Assembly (NCBI GenBank): GCA_024742735.1 | Contig: JANSXV010000008.1 | Coordinates: 16,222 to 80,221 of the forward strand | Direction: 5' to 3' | Length of the DNA: 64,000 bases | Origin: Alphaproteobacteria bacterium | GTDB taxonomy: Bacteria; Pseudomonadota; Alphaproteobacteria; Caulobacterales; Maricaulaceae | Shown here: positions 25,874-34,964 of the stretch, one piece after another | Layout: every line of letters begins with the position of its first letter | Numbering within the stretch: the first letter of the stretch is position 1 | Translations under genes and position numbers: made by a program | The notes under the pieces: generated by a model | Told to the model about the DNA's origin: nothing | Database searches by the model: none | The model's input: only the letters and a program-made list of their open reading frames with translations

Positions 25874-27979
25874 ATGCGCCGTCTGCTCCTCATCGTCCTC
25901 GTGCTCGCTTTCGCTCTCGTCGGAGCTGCGTTCCTCGTCCCGGCCCTGATCCCTGATGACGCCCTTCGCAGCCGTGCGGAGGCTGCAGCGACGGAAGCCC
26001 TGGGCCGCGAAGTGTCCCTGCCCGGGGATATCTCGCTCCAGATCCTGCCCACGGCGCAGATCCGGGCCGGTGAAGCGCGCATCGCGAACGAGGAGGGTTT
26101 CAGCTCAGAGCCGTTCGCCGAAATGGCCGAGATGCGGGTGACCGTGGCCCTGATGCCGTTGATCTCCCGGATCATCGAGGTGCGCGAGTTCGTTCTGGTT
26201 GATCCGACCATTCGTCTGGAGTCCCGCGGCGGCCGCAATAACTGGACTTTGGGTTCGAGCTCCAGCGCGCAAGCCGCTCCCGCCTCCAGCAGCGAAGGCT
26301 TCGTTCGGGCGCCCGGAGCCCTGCCGTTCGAGGCCAGCTTCGGCGATGTGCGCATCGTCAACGGGGCGGTGGTCTATTCCGATGGAAGCCAGACCCGGCG
26401 CATCGAGGCGCTGAACCTGACCGCACAACTGCCCTCCGTCGACGAGCCGGCGCGCCTGTCCGGCTCGTTCAATGCGGATGGACGGCCCATGGAGTTCGCC
26501 CTCACGCTCGGCTCGCTGCGCGGCTTCTTCGAGGGCGCACAGACATCGTTCGAAGCCGAGCTGACCGGCGCACTCGCCGATATCCGGCTGGACGGCGCGT
26601 TTCGCGAGAGCACCGACCTGTCGTTTGACGGAGAGGCCGATATCACCCTGCCCCTGCGCGCGCTCGGCCGCTATCTCGGCGCGGACCTGCCTGAGGGCGA
26701 CATCTTCCGCCGCTTCGCCGCCGAAGCCCGCATCAGCGCGGTTCCCGGCCGGATCGAGCTCAGCGAAGCAGCCGTCACATTCGACGACATCCAGGCCAGC
26801 GGCGGGCTCAGTCTGAACTACACGCCGGTGCGCCCCATGATCACGGGATCGTTGTCGACACCGCGCCTGGACCTGACGCCCTATATTCCCGCTGAAGAGC
26901 CCTCCAATGCGTCCAGCGGCCAGCAAGGCGGCGTCGGACCCTGGAGCGATGAAGAAATCGACCTGTCGCCCCTGCGCACGGTGGACGCGGACCTGACCGT
27001 TCGCGCCACGCGGTTCAAGGCGCGCGACATCGAGGCTGAGAACGCCACGGTCAACGTCGATCTCGACAATGGCCGACTCGTCGCCTCGATCAGCGAAGTG
27101 CAGATGTATGGCGGGCGCGGGGTGGTCACGGCCGTGGCCAACGCCCGCTCCGCCCGGCCGAGCTACTCCTTCAACGCCCAGATCGACACGCTGCAGGCTC
27201 AGCCTTTCTTGACAGCTGCAGCGGGCTTTGACCGTCTGATCGGGCTTGGGAACCTGAATATCGACCTGGCGGCCACGGGACAGAGCCCGGCCGCCATCAT
27301 GAACTCCCTTTCGGGACAAGGCAGCTTCGCCTTCTCTGACGGGGCCATCGCCGGCGTGAATCTCGCCCAGGTGATCCGCACGGTGCAACAAGGCCTGTCG
27401 ACCGGGTCGATCCCCGCCGGCTTTGCTGAATCACAGCAGACCGACTTCACCGCATTGACCGGCACAATCAATATTCAGAACGGTCTGGCCCAGAACCTGG
27501 ACCTGACCATGCTCAGCCCGCTCCTGCGGGTGGAGGGGACCGGCACGGTGAACCTGGCTGAACAGGCCATAGAATACCGGCTGACGCCGCGAGCCGTGCA
27601 GTCCCTTACCGGCCAGGGCGGGGATCTGGACCTCCAGGGCGTCGGCGTGCCCATCGTCATCCGCGGCGGGTTCAACGATGTCTCCATCAGCGTCGACTTC
27701 GCCTCCGTCGCCCGCGACATCGCCCGGGCCCGCGCCGGCACGCTGATCGGCGGTGAAGCCGGAGCCGCACTGTCGGGAAGCGGCTCGCTGGAGGACGCGG
27801 CCCGAGGCGCTATTCGTGACGCGTTAGGCGGAAATCGCTCCGGCGACGACGCTGAGGAGGACGACCCGGCTCGCAGGTTGCTGCGCGGCATCCTTGGTGG
27901 GTCGCGCCCTCAACAGGAGGATGAGCCTTCTGCGGATGATGATGAGGATGGGGAGGGCGACGGCGAAGGCGGGCGTTAG
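25874..27979 (+). CDS. AsmA-family envelope protein
   Basis: 701 residues. One N-terminal membrane anchor (about 2-25) is followed by a long periplasmic beta-rich region. The AsmA N-terminal domain includes REVSLPGDISLQILPTAQIR, and the conserved C-terminal AsmA_2 segment includes GFDRLIGLGNLNIDLAATG and LSGQGSFAFSDGAIAGVNL. AsmA-like proteins are thought to be bridge-like carriers of phospholipid between membranes. The C-terminus is a very acidic, low-complexity tail (ADDDEDGEGDGEGG) that looks disordered. AGGACC precedes the ATG. Confidence 0.92.
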   Translation: MRRLLLIVLVLAFALVGAAFLVPALIPDDALRSRAEAAATEALGREVSLPGDISLQILPTAQIRAGEARIANEEGFSSEPFAEMAEMRVTVALMPLISRIIEVREFVLVDPTIRLESRGGRNNWTLGSSSSAQAAPASSSEGFVRAPGALPFEASFGDVRIVNGAVVYSDGSQTRRIEALNLTAQLPSVDEPARLSGSFNADGRPMEFALTLGSLRGFFEGAQTSFEAELTGALADIRLDGAFRESTDLSFDGEADITLPLRALGRYLGADLPEGDIFRRFAAEARISAVPGRIELSEAAVTFDDIQASGGLSLNYTPVRPMITGSLSTPRLDLTPYIPAEEPSNASSGQQGGVGPWSDEEIDLSPLRTVDADLTVRATRFKARDIEAENATVNVDLDNGRLVASISEVQMYGGRGVVTAVANARSARPSYSFNAQIDTLQAQPFLTAAAGFDRLIGLGNLNIDLAATGQSPAAIMNSLSGQGSFAFSDGAIAGVNLAQVIRTVQQGLSTGSIPAGFAESQQTDFTALTGTINIQNGLAQNLDLTMLSPLLRVEGTGTVNLAEQAIEYRLTPRAVQSLTGQGGDLDLQGVGVPIVIRGGFNDVSISVDFASVARDIARARAGTLIGGEAGAALSGSGSLEDAARGAIRDALGGNRSGDDAEEDDPARRLLRGILGGSRPQQEDEPSADDDEDGEGDGEGGR

Positions 27980-28084
27980 GGCTACGCTTCAGGGCGCCTT
28001 GAAGTCTGGCGGCTGCGCCTATCTACTCCGTGGCAAAGAGCCTCCCATTCTAGGGCGGCCAGATACGCGCACGGGGAGATCCGC

Positions 28085-29857
28085 ATGATCCGTAAAGCCG
28101 CAGTCCTGGGAGCAGCCGCCGTTATGGCCTTCAGTGAATTTGGCGCGCCCGCCGAGGCCCAGACCCGCTATCCCGGAGACCGCGTCTCCGGCGACCACTT
28201 CGCCACGCGCTCGCCGGTCACCGCCGTCAACGGCATGGCCGCCACCGCCCATCCGCTGGCGAGCCAGGTGGCGCTGGACGTGCTGAAAGCCGGCGGCAAC
28301 GCCGTGGACGCAGCCATTGCAGCGAACGCCGCCATCGGCCTCATGGAGCCTACAGGCAACGGCATCGGCGGGGATCTGTTCGTCATCGTCTGGGATCCTG
28401 AGACCCGCCAGGTCTACGGTCTCAACGCCGCTGGCCGCTCGCCGCAGTCGCTGTCCTATGACGAGGTGATCTCGATCGTCGGTGAAGACGGGGCCATCCC
28501 GCCGCTGGGCGCCATGCCGGTCAGCGTGCCCGGCACCGTGGACGGCTGGTTCACCCTTCATGAGCGCTTCGGCTCCATGCCCATGGATCAGGTGCTGGCG
28601 CCGGCGATCTCCTACGCCGAGAACGGTTTCCCGCTCACCGAGACCATCGCGTACTACTGGGACCGCAACATGCGCATCCTGGCCTCGCGGTTCGAGGAGG
28701 GCGGCTTCGAGGAGTTCGCCAATGCCCAGGCGACCTACCTGACCGAGGACGGGGACTCGCCGCGCGAAGGCGAGATCTTCCGCAATCCGGACCTCGCCAG
28801 CACCTACCGGGCCCTGGCCGAAGGGGGGCGCGACGCCTTCTATGAAGGCGATATCGCGCGCACGATTGACGCCTACATGGAACGCATCGGCGGCTGGCTG
28901 TCCTATGAAGATCTGGCCAGCCACCGCTCGGAGTGGGTCGATCCTCTCAGCGTGAATTATCGCGGCTATGATGTCTGGGAGCTGCCGCCCCAGGGCCAGG
29001 GCATTGCGGCGCTTCAGATGCTGCAGATCCTGGAGGACTATGACCTCGCCTCCATGGGTTTCATGAGCGCTGAGGCGCTCCACGTCATGATCGAGGCCAA
29101 GCGTCTGGCGTTCGAGGACCGCGCGCGCTTCTACGCCGATCCGGACTTCTCCAGCACCAATCTTGAGGCCTTGATCTCCGAGGATTACGCCGAAGCGCGC
29201 CGCGCCCTGATTTCCATGGATCAGGCCATGGAGCGCGTCACCCACGGCGACCCGGCGATCCTGGAGGACGGCGATACGACCTATCTGACCGTGGCCGATG
29301 GGAACGGCATGATGGTCAGCCTGATCCAGTCGAATTTCCGCGGCATGGGATCAGGTCTGGTGCCTGACGGGCTGGGCTTCATGCTCCAGGACCGCGGCGA
29401 GCTGTTCAGTCTCGATCCGGCCCATCCCAATGTCTACGCGCCGGGCAAGCGGCCCTTCCACACCATCATTCCGGCCATGATCACCCAGGGCGATGAGGCC
29501 TATATGAGCTTCGGGCTCATGGGCGGCTCCATGCAGCCCCAGGGCCATGTCCAGATCATCACCAGCATCATCGATTTCGGCCTGAATGTTCAGGAAGCCG
29601 GTGACGCCGCGCGCTGGCGCCATGACGGCTCCACGTCGGAGACCGCGGCAGCCGGCGGAACCGCCGGCGTCGGCGTGGTGCGCGTGGAAAACGGCGTGCC
29701 GCAGTCCGTCCGAGACGCATTGGAAGCCCTCGGCCACGTCGTCGAGGACGGAGACGGCGGCTTCGGCGGCTACCAGGCGATTCTGCGCGACCCCGAAACC
29801 GGCGTGCTCCACGGCGCCAGCGAGATGAGAAAAGACGGCGCGGCTCAGGGGTACTGA
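28085..29857 (+). CDS. ggt: Gamma-glutamyltransferase
   Basis: 590 residues with a signal peptide (about 1-25), so periplasmic. The precursor cleaves itself before a threonine that becomes the nucleophile: here Thr398 in GDTTYLTVADGNG. The glycine-rich NGIGGDLF segment and the DPAHPN and GLMGGSMQPQGHVQ segments match the family. It splits glutathione and other gamma-glutamyl compounds. This is the subfamily with TTY in place of the E. coli TTH. GGGGAG precedes the ATG. It is 105 bases after asmA and may be separately transcribed. Confidence 0.93.
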   Translation: MIRKAAVLGAAAVMAFSEFGAPAEAQTRYPGDRVSGDHFATRSPVTAVNGMAATAHPLASQVALDVLKAGGNAVDAAIAANAAIGLMEPTGNGIGGDLFVIVWDPETRQVYGLNAAGRSPQSLSYDEVISIVGEDGAIPPLGAMPVSVPGTVDGWFTLHERFGSMPMDQVLAPAISYAENGFPLTETIAYYWDRNMRILASRFEEGGFEEFANAQATYLTEDGDSPREGEIFRNPDLASTYRALAEGGRDAFYEGDIARTIDAYMERIGGWLSYEDLASHRSEWVDPLSVNYRGYDVWELPPQGQGIAALQMLQILEDYDLASMGFMSAEALHVMIEAKRLAFEDRARFYADPDFSSTNLEALISEDYAEARRALISMDQAMERVTHGDPAILEDGDTTYLTVADGNGMMVSLIQSNFRGMGSGLVPDGLGFMLQDRGELFSLDPAHPNVYAPGKRPFHTIIPAMITQGDEAYMSFGLMGGSMQPQGHVQIITSIIDFGLNVQEAGDAARWRHDGSTSETAAAGGTAGVGVVRVENGVPQSVRDALEALGHVVEDGDGGFGGYQAILRDPETGVLHGASEMRKDGAAQGY

Positions 29858-29868
29858 GCCGCCTTGCC

Positions 29869-31212
29869 TCACACCCGCTGGAACGGGTAGAAGTCCGGGC
29901 CTAGCTTGAGGATCTGCGTCAGCTCATCAAGCGCGGTCTGGCTTTCACCCACCAGCGCCGGATCGCCGAGATCGTCCGGTCCGAGCTCCTCGCGATAGTG
30001 ACGGGTCGCCCAGGCGGTCAGCGTCTCGTAGAGGGCGTCATCCAGCCAGACCGCCGTATTGACCGCCGCGCGTTCCGCCTCGGTCAGCACCACGCGCAGG
30101 CGCAGGCAGGCCGGGCCGCCGCCATTGCGCATGGACTGGCGCACGCCGGCGTACTGAACTTGGCCGATCGGCGAATTTCCGGCGGTCATCCGCTCACAGA
30201 AGGCGCGCGTGGATTCAGTCTCCTCGGTTTCCTGGGGCGCAAGCAGGACCTGGCGCCCCTGCCCCGGCCAGGTCAGCAGCTGGGAGTTGAACAGGTAGGA
30301 AGTGATGGCGTCGCCGATTGGAACTTCGGCCGCGGAAACCTCCACGAAGACCGGTTCGAACAGGCCGTCAGCGGCGCGCCGGATGGCATCAAGCGCAGCG
30401 TTTTTGTCCTCGAAGGCCAGTTCGTGAAAAAGCAGCACCGGACCGTTCCCCACGCAGACCACGTCATTGTGGAAGGCGCCGGCGTCGATGGCGGCGCGGG
30501 ACTGGCGGATGTGGACGGTGCGCGCCGGATCAAGCCCATGGCGCCGGGCGACCGCCTCGCAGGCCTGCTTGGTCTGACGGGCTGGGAAACGGCCCTCCCA
30601 GTCCTCGAATGCGTCCCGGCCATAGACAAAAAGCTCAACGCCCGGCCCGCCATGCTCGGCGCACAGGCGCACATGGTTGGCCGCGCCCTCGTCGGCGAAG
30701 CTCGCCTGGTGGGGCAGTTCGCTGTGAACGGCGAAATGGCTCTCGGCCGGGAAGATTCGCTGCAGGGCGCGATAGGTCTGGTAGCCCTCGATGGACCTAT
30801 GCAACCCGGTCAGAAGGTTCGCCGGCGTGAAGTGCAGCCGCCCGTCGGCGGTATCTGCACTCGGGCTCACTGTCGCGGCGTTCGCCGCCCACATGGAGGA
30901 GGCCGACATCATGTTGAGCGCGAGTACCGGATCAGCCTTGTAGGCAGCCTCCCACACTGCGCCATCCGTAGCGCCGTCAAACCCCAGCTGGCGCAGGCCG
31001 AAGATGAAGGGCCGGTCCTGGGGCGGCAGGAAGCCCTGAGCCAGACCGGCGTCCGCCAGACGTTTGGCCTTGGCCAGCCCCTCCAGCACTCCGGCGCGCG
31101 GACTGGCCACCGAGCCCTGGTTCTTTGCGCTGGCCAGATTGCCGGGCGCCAGGCCGGCATAGTTGTGGGTCGGGCCCACCAGCCCGTCGAAATTGGCTTC
31201 GATGGCAGACAT
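29869..31212 (-). CDS. astB: N-succinylarginine dihydrolase
   Basis: 447 residues, cytoplasmic. Converts N2-succinylarginine to N2-succinylornithine, CO2 and ammonia, the second step of the arginine succinyltransferase (AST) pathway. The N-terminus EANFDGLVGPTHNYAGLAPG and the C-terminal MRNGGGPACLRLRV, which holds the nucleophilic cysteine, are diagnostic. The start ATG overlaps the TGA of astD by one base (TGATG). It is the last gene of the operon and converges with ggt, 11 bases apart. Confidence 0.96.
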   Translation of the reverse strand: MSAIEANFDGLVGPTHNYAGLAPGNLASAKNQGSVASPRAGVLEGLAKAKRLADAGLAQGFLPPQDRPFIFGLRQLGFDGATDGAVWEAAYKADPVLALNMMSASSMWAANAATVSPSADTADGRLHFTPANLLTGLHRSIEGYQTYRALQRIFPAESHFAVHSELPHQASFADEGAANHVRLCAEHGGPGVELFVYGRDAFEDWEGRFPARQTKQACEAVARRHGLDPARTVHIRQSRAAIDAGAFHNDVVCVGNGPVLLFHELAFEDKNAALDAIRRAADGLFEPVFVEVSAAEVPIGDAITSYLFNSQLLTWPGQGRQVLLAPQETEETESTRAFCERMTAGNSPIGQVQYAGVRQSMRNGGGPACLRLRVVLTEAERAAVNTAVWLDDALYETLTAWATRHYREELGPDDLGDPALVGESQTALDELTQILKLGPDFYPFQRV

Positions 31213-32666
31213 CAATCCAGCCCCTTCACCGCCATGCGCTCCAGCTTCGCAGACGCCTGCGTCGCGACCGGATAGGCGCAATAGTCCGCCGCGTAATAGG
31301 CGCTGGGCCGCAGATTGCCCGACTGTCCCGGCCCGCCGAACGGCATTGTGGAGGCTGCCCCGGTGGTCGGCCGGTTGCGGTTCACGATCCCGGCCCGGCT
31401 GCCGACCCAGAAGCGCTTCCAAAGGTCGTCGTCATCGGTGATGAGCCCGGCCGAGAGGCCGTAGGCGGTATTGTTGGCTTCAGCCAGCGCCGCTTCGAAG
31501 CTCGCCGCCCGGCGCACCTGCAGGAGCGGACCGAAGATCTCCTCATCGGGAATGTCCACGCCGTCCACGGCGATCAGGCCCGGGCTGACGAAGGCCGCGC
31601 CTGCTTCGTGGCGCGCCGCCTTGACGATAGACTGACCGCCCCGGCGCAGAAAATCGTCCTGGCCGGCGATCACGGCCTGAGCCGCACGCTCGGAGATCAG
31701 CGGCCCCATGAAGGGCTCGGGATCGGTTCTGTAGGAACCGATGGGCAATTTGGGGATAGCAGCAGCAATCGCCTCGACCACCGCATCACCCTTCGCGCCG
31801 TCCGGCACGATCAGGCGACGGGCGCACGAGCAACGCTGACCGGCCGTGATATAGGCCGACAGCACCGCGACGCGCGCGGCGGCCTCGGAGTCTTCAGCAT
31901 CCCAGACCACAAGCGGGTTGTTGCCGCCCATCTCAAGGGCCAGCTGCACGCCCGTCCGACCCGCGAACTTCTTGTGAATGAAGGATCCCGTCGGCCAGGA
32001 GCCGGTGAACAGCACACCGTCCAGATCCGCGTCATCCAGCGCCGCCGCGCCGGTTTCCCGCGCGCCCTGCACCAGGTTGAGAACGCCGCCAGGCAGGCCC
32101 GCCTCTTCCCAGCAGCGCACCATGAGCGCGCCGACCGCCGGGGTCAGCTCGGACGGTTTGAACACCGCCGTATTGCCCGCCAGCAGCGCAGGAATGATGT
32201 GGCCATTGGGAAGGTGGCCGGGAAAGTTGTAGGGGCCCAGAACGAACATGACGCCAAGCGGCTTGTGATCGAGCACCTGCTCGCCGAACTCGGTTTCGGT
32301 GCGGGTGCGGCCCGTGCGATCTTCGCAGGCCTTGATGGACACGCCGACCTTGGCGGCCATGGCGCCGGCCTCGCCCTTGGCTTCCCAGAGCGGCTTGCCG
32401 GTTTCACGGGCGACCAGCTCACCCATCTCATCGGTTCTGGCTTTGAGAATTTCACCATAGCGTTCAACGACTTGCCTGCGGGCTTCAAAGCCGGCGAGCG
32501 CCCAGTCGGGAAACGCCCGGCGCGCTGCAGCGAACGCCTGGCGCACATCGCCGGGCGAGGCGCCCGGCCCGCTCCAAAGCGTATCGCCATGGGCCGGATC
32601 GGTGGAGGCGAACGCCTCACCCCCGCCGGCCCGCCAGGCGCCGTCGATGAAAAGCGTATCGGTCAT
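31212..32666 (-). CDS. astD: N-succinylglutamate 5-semialdehyde dehydrogenase
   Basis: 484 residues of the aldehyde dehydrogenase family. Oxidises succinylglutamate semialdehyde to succinylglutamate with NAD, the fourth AST step. The catalytic cysteine lies in TAGQRCSCARR and the general base Glu in ALEMGGNNPL. LGPYNFPGHLPNGHI near residue 140 is typical of AstD. It lies six bases after astA and overlaps astB, so the order astA-astD-astB is translationally linked. Confidence 0.96.
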   Translation of the reverse strand: MTDTLFIDGAWRAGGGEAFASTDPAHGDTLWSGPGASPGDVRQAFAAARRAFPDWALAGFEARRQVVERYGEILKARTDEMGELVARETGKPLWEAKGEAGAMAAKVGVSIKACEDRTGRTRTETEFGEQVLDHKPLGVMFVLGPYNFPGHLPNGHIIPALLAGNTAVFKPSELTPAVGALMVRCWEEAGLPGGVLNLVQGARETGAAALDDADLDGVLFTGSWPTGSFIHKKFAGRTGVQLALEMGGNNPLVVWDAEDSEAAARVAVLSAYITAGQRCSCARRLIVPDGAKGDAVVEAIAAAIPKLPIGSYRTDPEPFMGPLISERAAQAVIAGQDDFLRRGGQSIVKAARHEAGAAFVSPGLIAVDGVDIPDEEIFGPLLQVRRAASFEAALAEANNTAYGLSAGLITDDDDLWKRFWVGSRAGIVNRNRPTTGAASTMPFGGPGQSGNLRPSAYYAADYCAYPVATQASAKLERMAVKGLD

Positions 32667-32672
32667 GTCGAG

Positions 32673-33689
32673 CTAGTCCTTGGTCCAGATGCGGACGACG
32701 TCGCCGTCCGTCACATCAAGGGCGCGCCGGGCTTCATCATTCAGGCGCAGCGCGTCGCCTGTCGTCTGCGCCTCACTGTAGACGCAACGAAAATCCTGTT
32801 TGCGATCATTCGAGATCAGCACCCGCACCGGCTCTCCCGGCCCGGTGGGCTCGCCAACCGTCACATGGCGGCTGTCGCGGATCGTAGCGACCTCATCCAT
32901 GCCGCAGGAGACCAGCGGTCCCCCGTCGAAGATATCGATATAGCGCTCATAGCGCAGGCCCTCAGCCTCCAGCATGCGCAGGGCGTTCACGCCATGGGGG
33001 TGGGTCTTGCCGATCACCTCGCGCACCTCGCGCGGCAGAAGGTCCACATAGATGAGGTGCTGGGGCATCAGGTCGAGGATGAACTGGTTGTCCGTCGACG
33101 CAGACAGCCGGTCGGCCTCCTCAAAGCTCATGCGGAAGAAAGGCCGGGTGACGTGTTCGAAGAAGATGCTGTCGCCGTTCTCATCGACCACGCCGCGCAG
33201 CTCGGACAGCATGCGCTCGCCGAACCGCTCGCGGGCGGCGGCGACCAGCATGTAGCGCGCTTTGGCGGTCAGGCTGCCCGCCCCGGTTCCGCGCAAACCG
33301 TCGCGCACGAAGAGCGAGCCCACCTCGGTGCAGCCCGCGAAATCGTTCACCAGCATCATGGCGTCCATGTCGAAGCGGCGGTCGGCTTCCTTCGAGGCCT
33401 GGGCGAAGGTGAAGATCTTGAAGTCAAAATACGGCTTCTTCACCCCGATCATGGCCTTGACCGCGCTGGTGCCCAGCACCTGGCCTGTCTCGCTGTCCTC
33501 CAGCATGAGCTGATAGACGCAGTCGCTGGGATCGGAGAGCTTGCCGTCAAAGGCTTTTTCGGACTTGTACAGCTTTTCATTCAGCGCTTCGTCCTCAAGC
33601 GCCAGGCTGGTGAAGCCGGGTCCCGCAGCGCGCGCCAGCTCGACGAACGCATCATGGTCATCAGATCGGGCGGCGCGGACGACGAGCAT
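32673..33689 (-). CDS. astA: Arginine N-succinyltransferase
   Basis: 338 residues, single-subunit AstA of the GNAT-like AstA fold. Transfers succinyl from succinyl-CoA to arginine, the first AST step. Diagnostic segments are LVVRAARSDDHDAFVELA, CTEVGSLFV and LRGTGAGSLTAKARYML, where the RGTGAG turn binds CoA. It sits seven bases after the M20 hydrolase in the operon. Confidence 0.95.
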   Translation of the reverse strand: MLVVRAARSDDHDAFVELARAAGPGFTSLALEDEALNEKLYKSEKAFDGKLSDPSDCVYQLMLEDSETGQVLGTSAVKAMIGVKKPYFDFKIFTFAQASKEADRRFDMDAMMLVNDFAGCTEVGSLFVRDGLRGTGAGSLTAKARYMLVAAARERFGERMLSELRGVVDENGDSIFFEHVTRPFFRMSFEEADRLSASTDNQFILDLMPQHLIYVDLLPREVREVIGKTHPHGVNALRMLEAEGLRYERYIDIFDGGPLVSCGMDEVATIRDSRHVTVGEPTGPGEPVRVLISNDRKQDFRCVYSEAQTTGDALRLNDEARRALDVTDGDVVRIWTKD

Positions 33690-33696
33690 GGATTTC

Positions 33697-34956
33697 CTAT
33701 CCCTGTGACGACAAGGCGCGGGCTTCGGCGGCGTCGAAACGGCCTCGGGCGAACGCCATCAGCATGACGGCCGACAGCTTGGCGCGTTCGGCGAAGCTCG
33801 ACAGCTTGGCGATCTCGCGGTCAGAGTGGATATCCGCGCCGCGCACGCCCAGCGTATCCACGTTGGGGCAGCCCGAGGCCCACAGATTATTGCCTTCGCA
33901 AACGCCGCCGGTGTCGTTCCAACGGATGTCGAGACCGATGGCCGAGCCGGCCGTCTTCGTCCACTCGAACATGCGCGCATTGGCCGGGCTCATGGGCTTG
34001 GGCGGCCGGGTGAACCCGCCGTGGAGATCAGCCGTGATGCCGTCGCGCGCGTTCGCCGCTTTCACCAGATCGGCCAGCTCGGCCTTGATCCAGGCCGCTT
34101 CGTCCTCGGTCTTCACCCGGACATTGAAGCGGCAGATACCGAGATCCGGCACGACGTTCGGCGCCCCGCCCCCGTCGATGCGCGAGACATTGATGGTGAC
34201 GTTCTCCTTGCGGCCATTCAACTGGTCCAGGGCGGCGGCGAACTCGGCTGCGGCGACGATGGCGTTGCGGCCCAGATGGTGCTCGCGCCCGGCATGGGCG
34301 GCCCTGCCGAGGCAGCGCAGGGAGAAATTGCCCGAGCCCTTGCGCGCTCCAGCCATGGAGCCGTCGGCCAGCGCGGGCTCATAGGTCATGCCCACATGGG
34401 CCCTGGCGCCCAGCTCCATGAGCACGGGTCCCGAGCCCAGCGAGCCGATCTCCTCGTCCGGGCTGATCAGCACGTCATAGCCGATCTGGCTGGCCCAGGG
34501 GCTGCGCTCCAGGCCAAGCAGGGCATGGAGCATGACCAACAAGCCGCCCTTCATGTCCGCGACGCCGGGCCCGTTCAGCGTGTCCTCGTCCTCAAGGCGC
34601 CAGTCCTCGAACCCGCAGCCGGGCGGGAAGACCGTGTCATGGTGACCGGTCAGCACGATGCGCACGGGCGCGTCGGGACGTTTGGAGACCTTCAGGGACG
34701 GCGTGTACTCGATGTCACGGATTTCTCCGTTGGACTCAACGGTCTGGCTGGGCTTGAGATCAACGGCGCTGACTTCGCCCTCAAGCTCGCCGAAGGCCTC
34801 GGCGAGCTTGCTGCGCATGGCCTCCAGACCGTCCGGATTGCGGCTGCCCGAATTGATCTTCGACCAGGTCTTTACCGTGTCGATCATGTGACCGGCGCGC
34901 GTATCGATCCAGTCGAGAACCTGGCGTTCTTCGGCGTCGAGCGTGAAGTCGATCAT
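33697..34956 (-). CDS. M20-family hydrolase in the AST operon
   Basis: 419 residues, no signal peptide, so cytoplasmic. It has the complete M20 di-zinc site: His in TGHHDTVF, bridging Asp in GPGVADMKGG, the Glu-Glu pair in SPDEEIGSLG, a further acidic ligand in TYEPALADG and the last His in GADIHSDRE. It is closest in layout to carboxypeptidase G2/ArgE-type deacylases. It sits between a PLP enzyme and astA. No astE (M14-type succinylglutamate desuccinylase) is visible in the operon, so this enzyme is a candidate for the final desuccinylation (inference). Confidence 0.85.
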   Translation of the reverse strand: MIDFTLDAEERQVLDWIDTRAGHMIDTVKTWSKINSGSRNPDGLEAMRSKLAEAFGELEGEVSAVDLKPSQTVESNGEIRDIEYTPSLKVSKRPDAPVRIVLTGHHDTVFPPGCGFEDWRLEDEDTLNGPGVADMKGGLLVMLHALLGLERSPWASQIGYDVLISPDEEIGSLGSGPVLMELGARAHVGMTYEPALADGSMAGARKGSGNFSLRCLGRAAHAGREHHLGRNAIVAAAEFAAALDQLNGRKENVTINVSRIDGGGAPNVVPDLGICRFNVRVKTEDEAAWIKAELADLVKAANARDGITADLHGGFTRPPKPMSPANARMFEWTKTAGSAIGLDIRWNDTGGVCEGNNLWASGCPNVDTLGVRGADIHSDREIAKLSSFAERAKLSAVMLMAFARGRFDAAEARALSSQG

Positions 34957-34964
34957 CGTGGAGC

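Noticed and set aside
31125..33767. 880-codon plus-strand reading frame
   Set aside because: Antisense to astD and astA, which have diagnostic motifs; composition is low-complexity and without family features.
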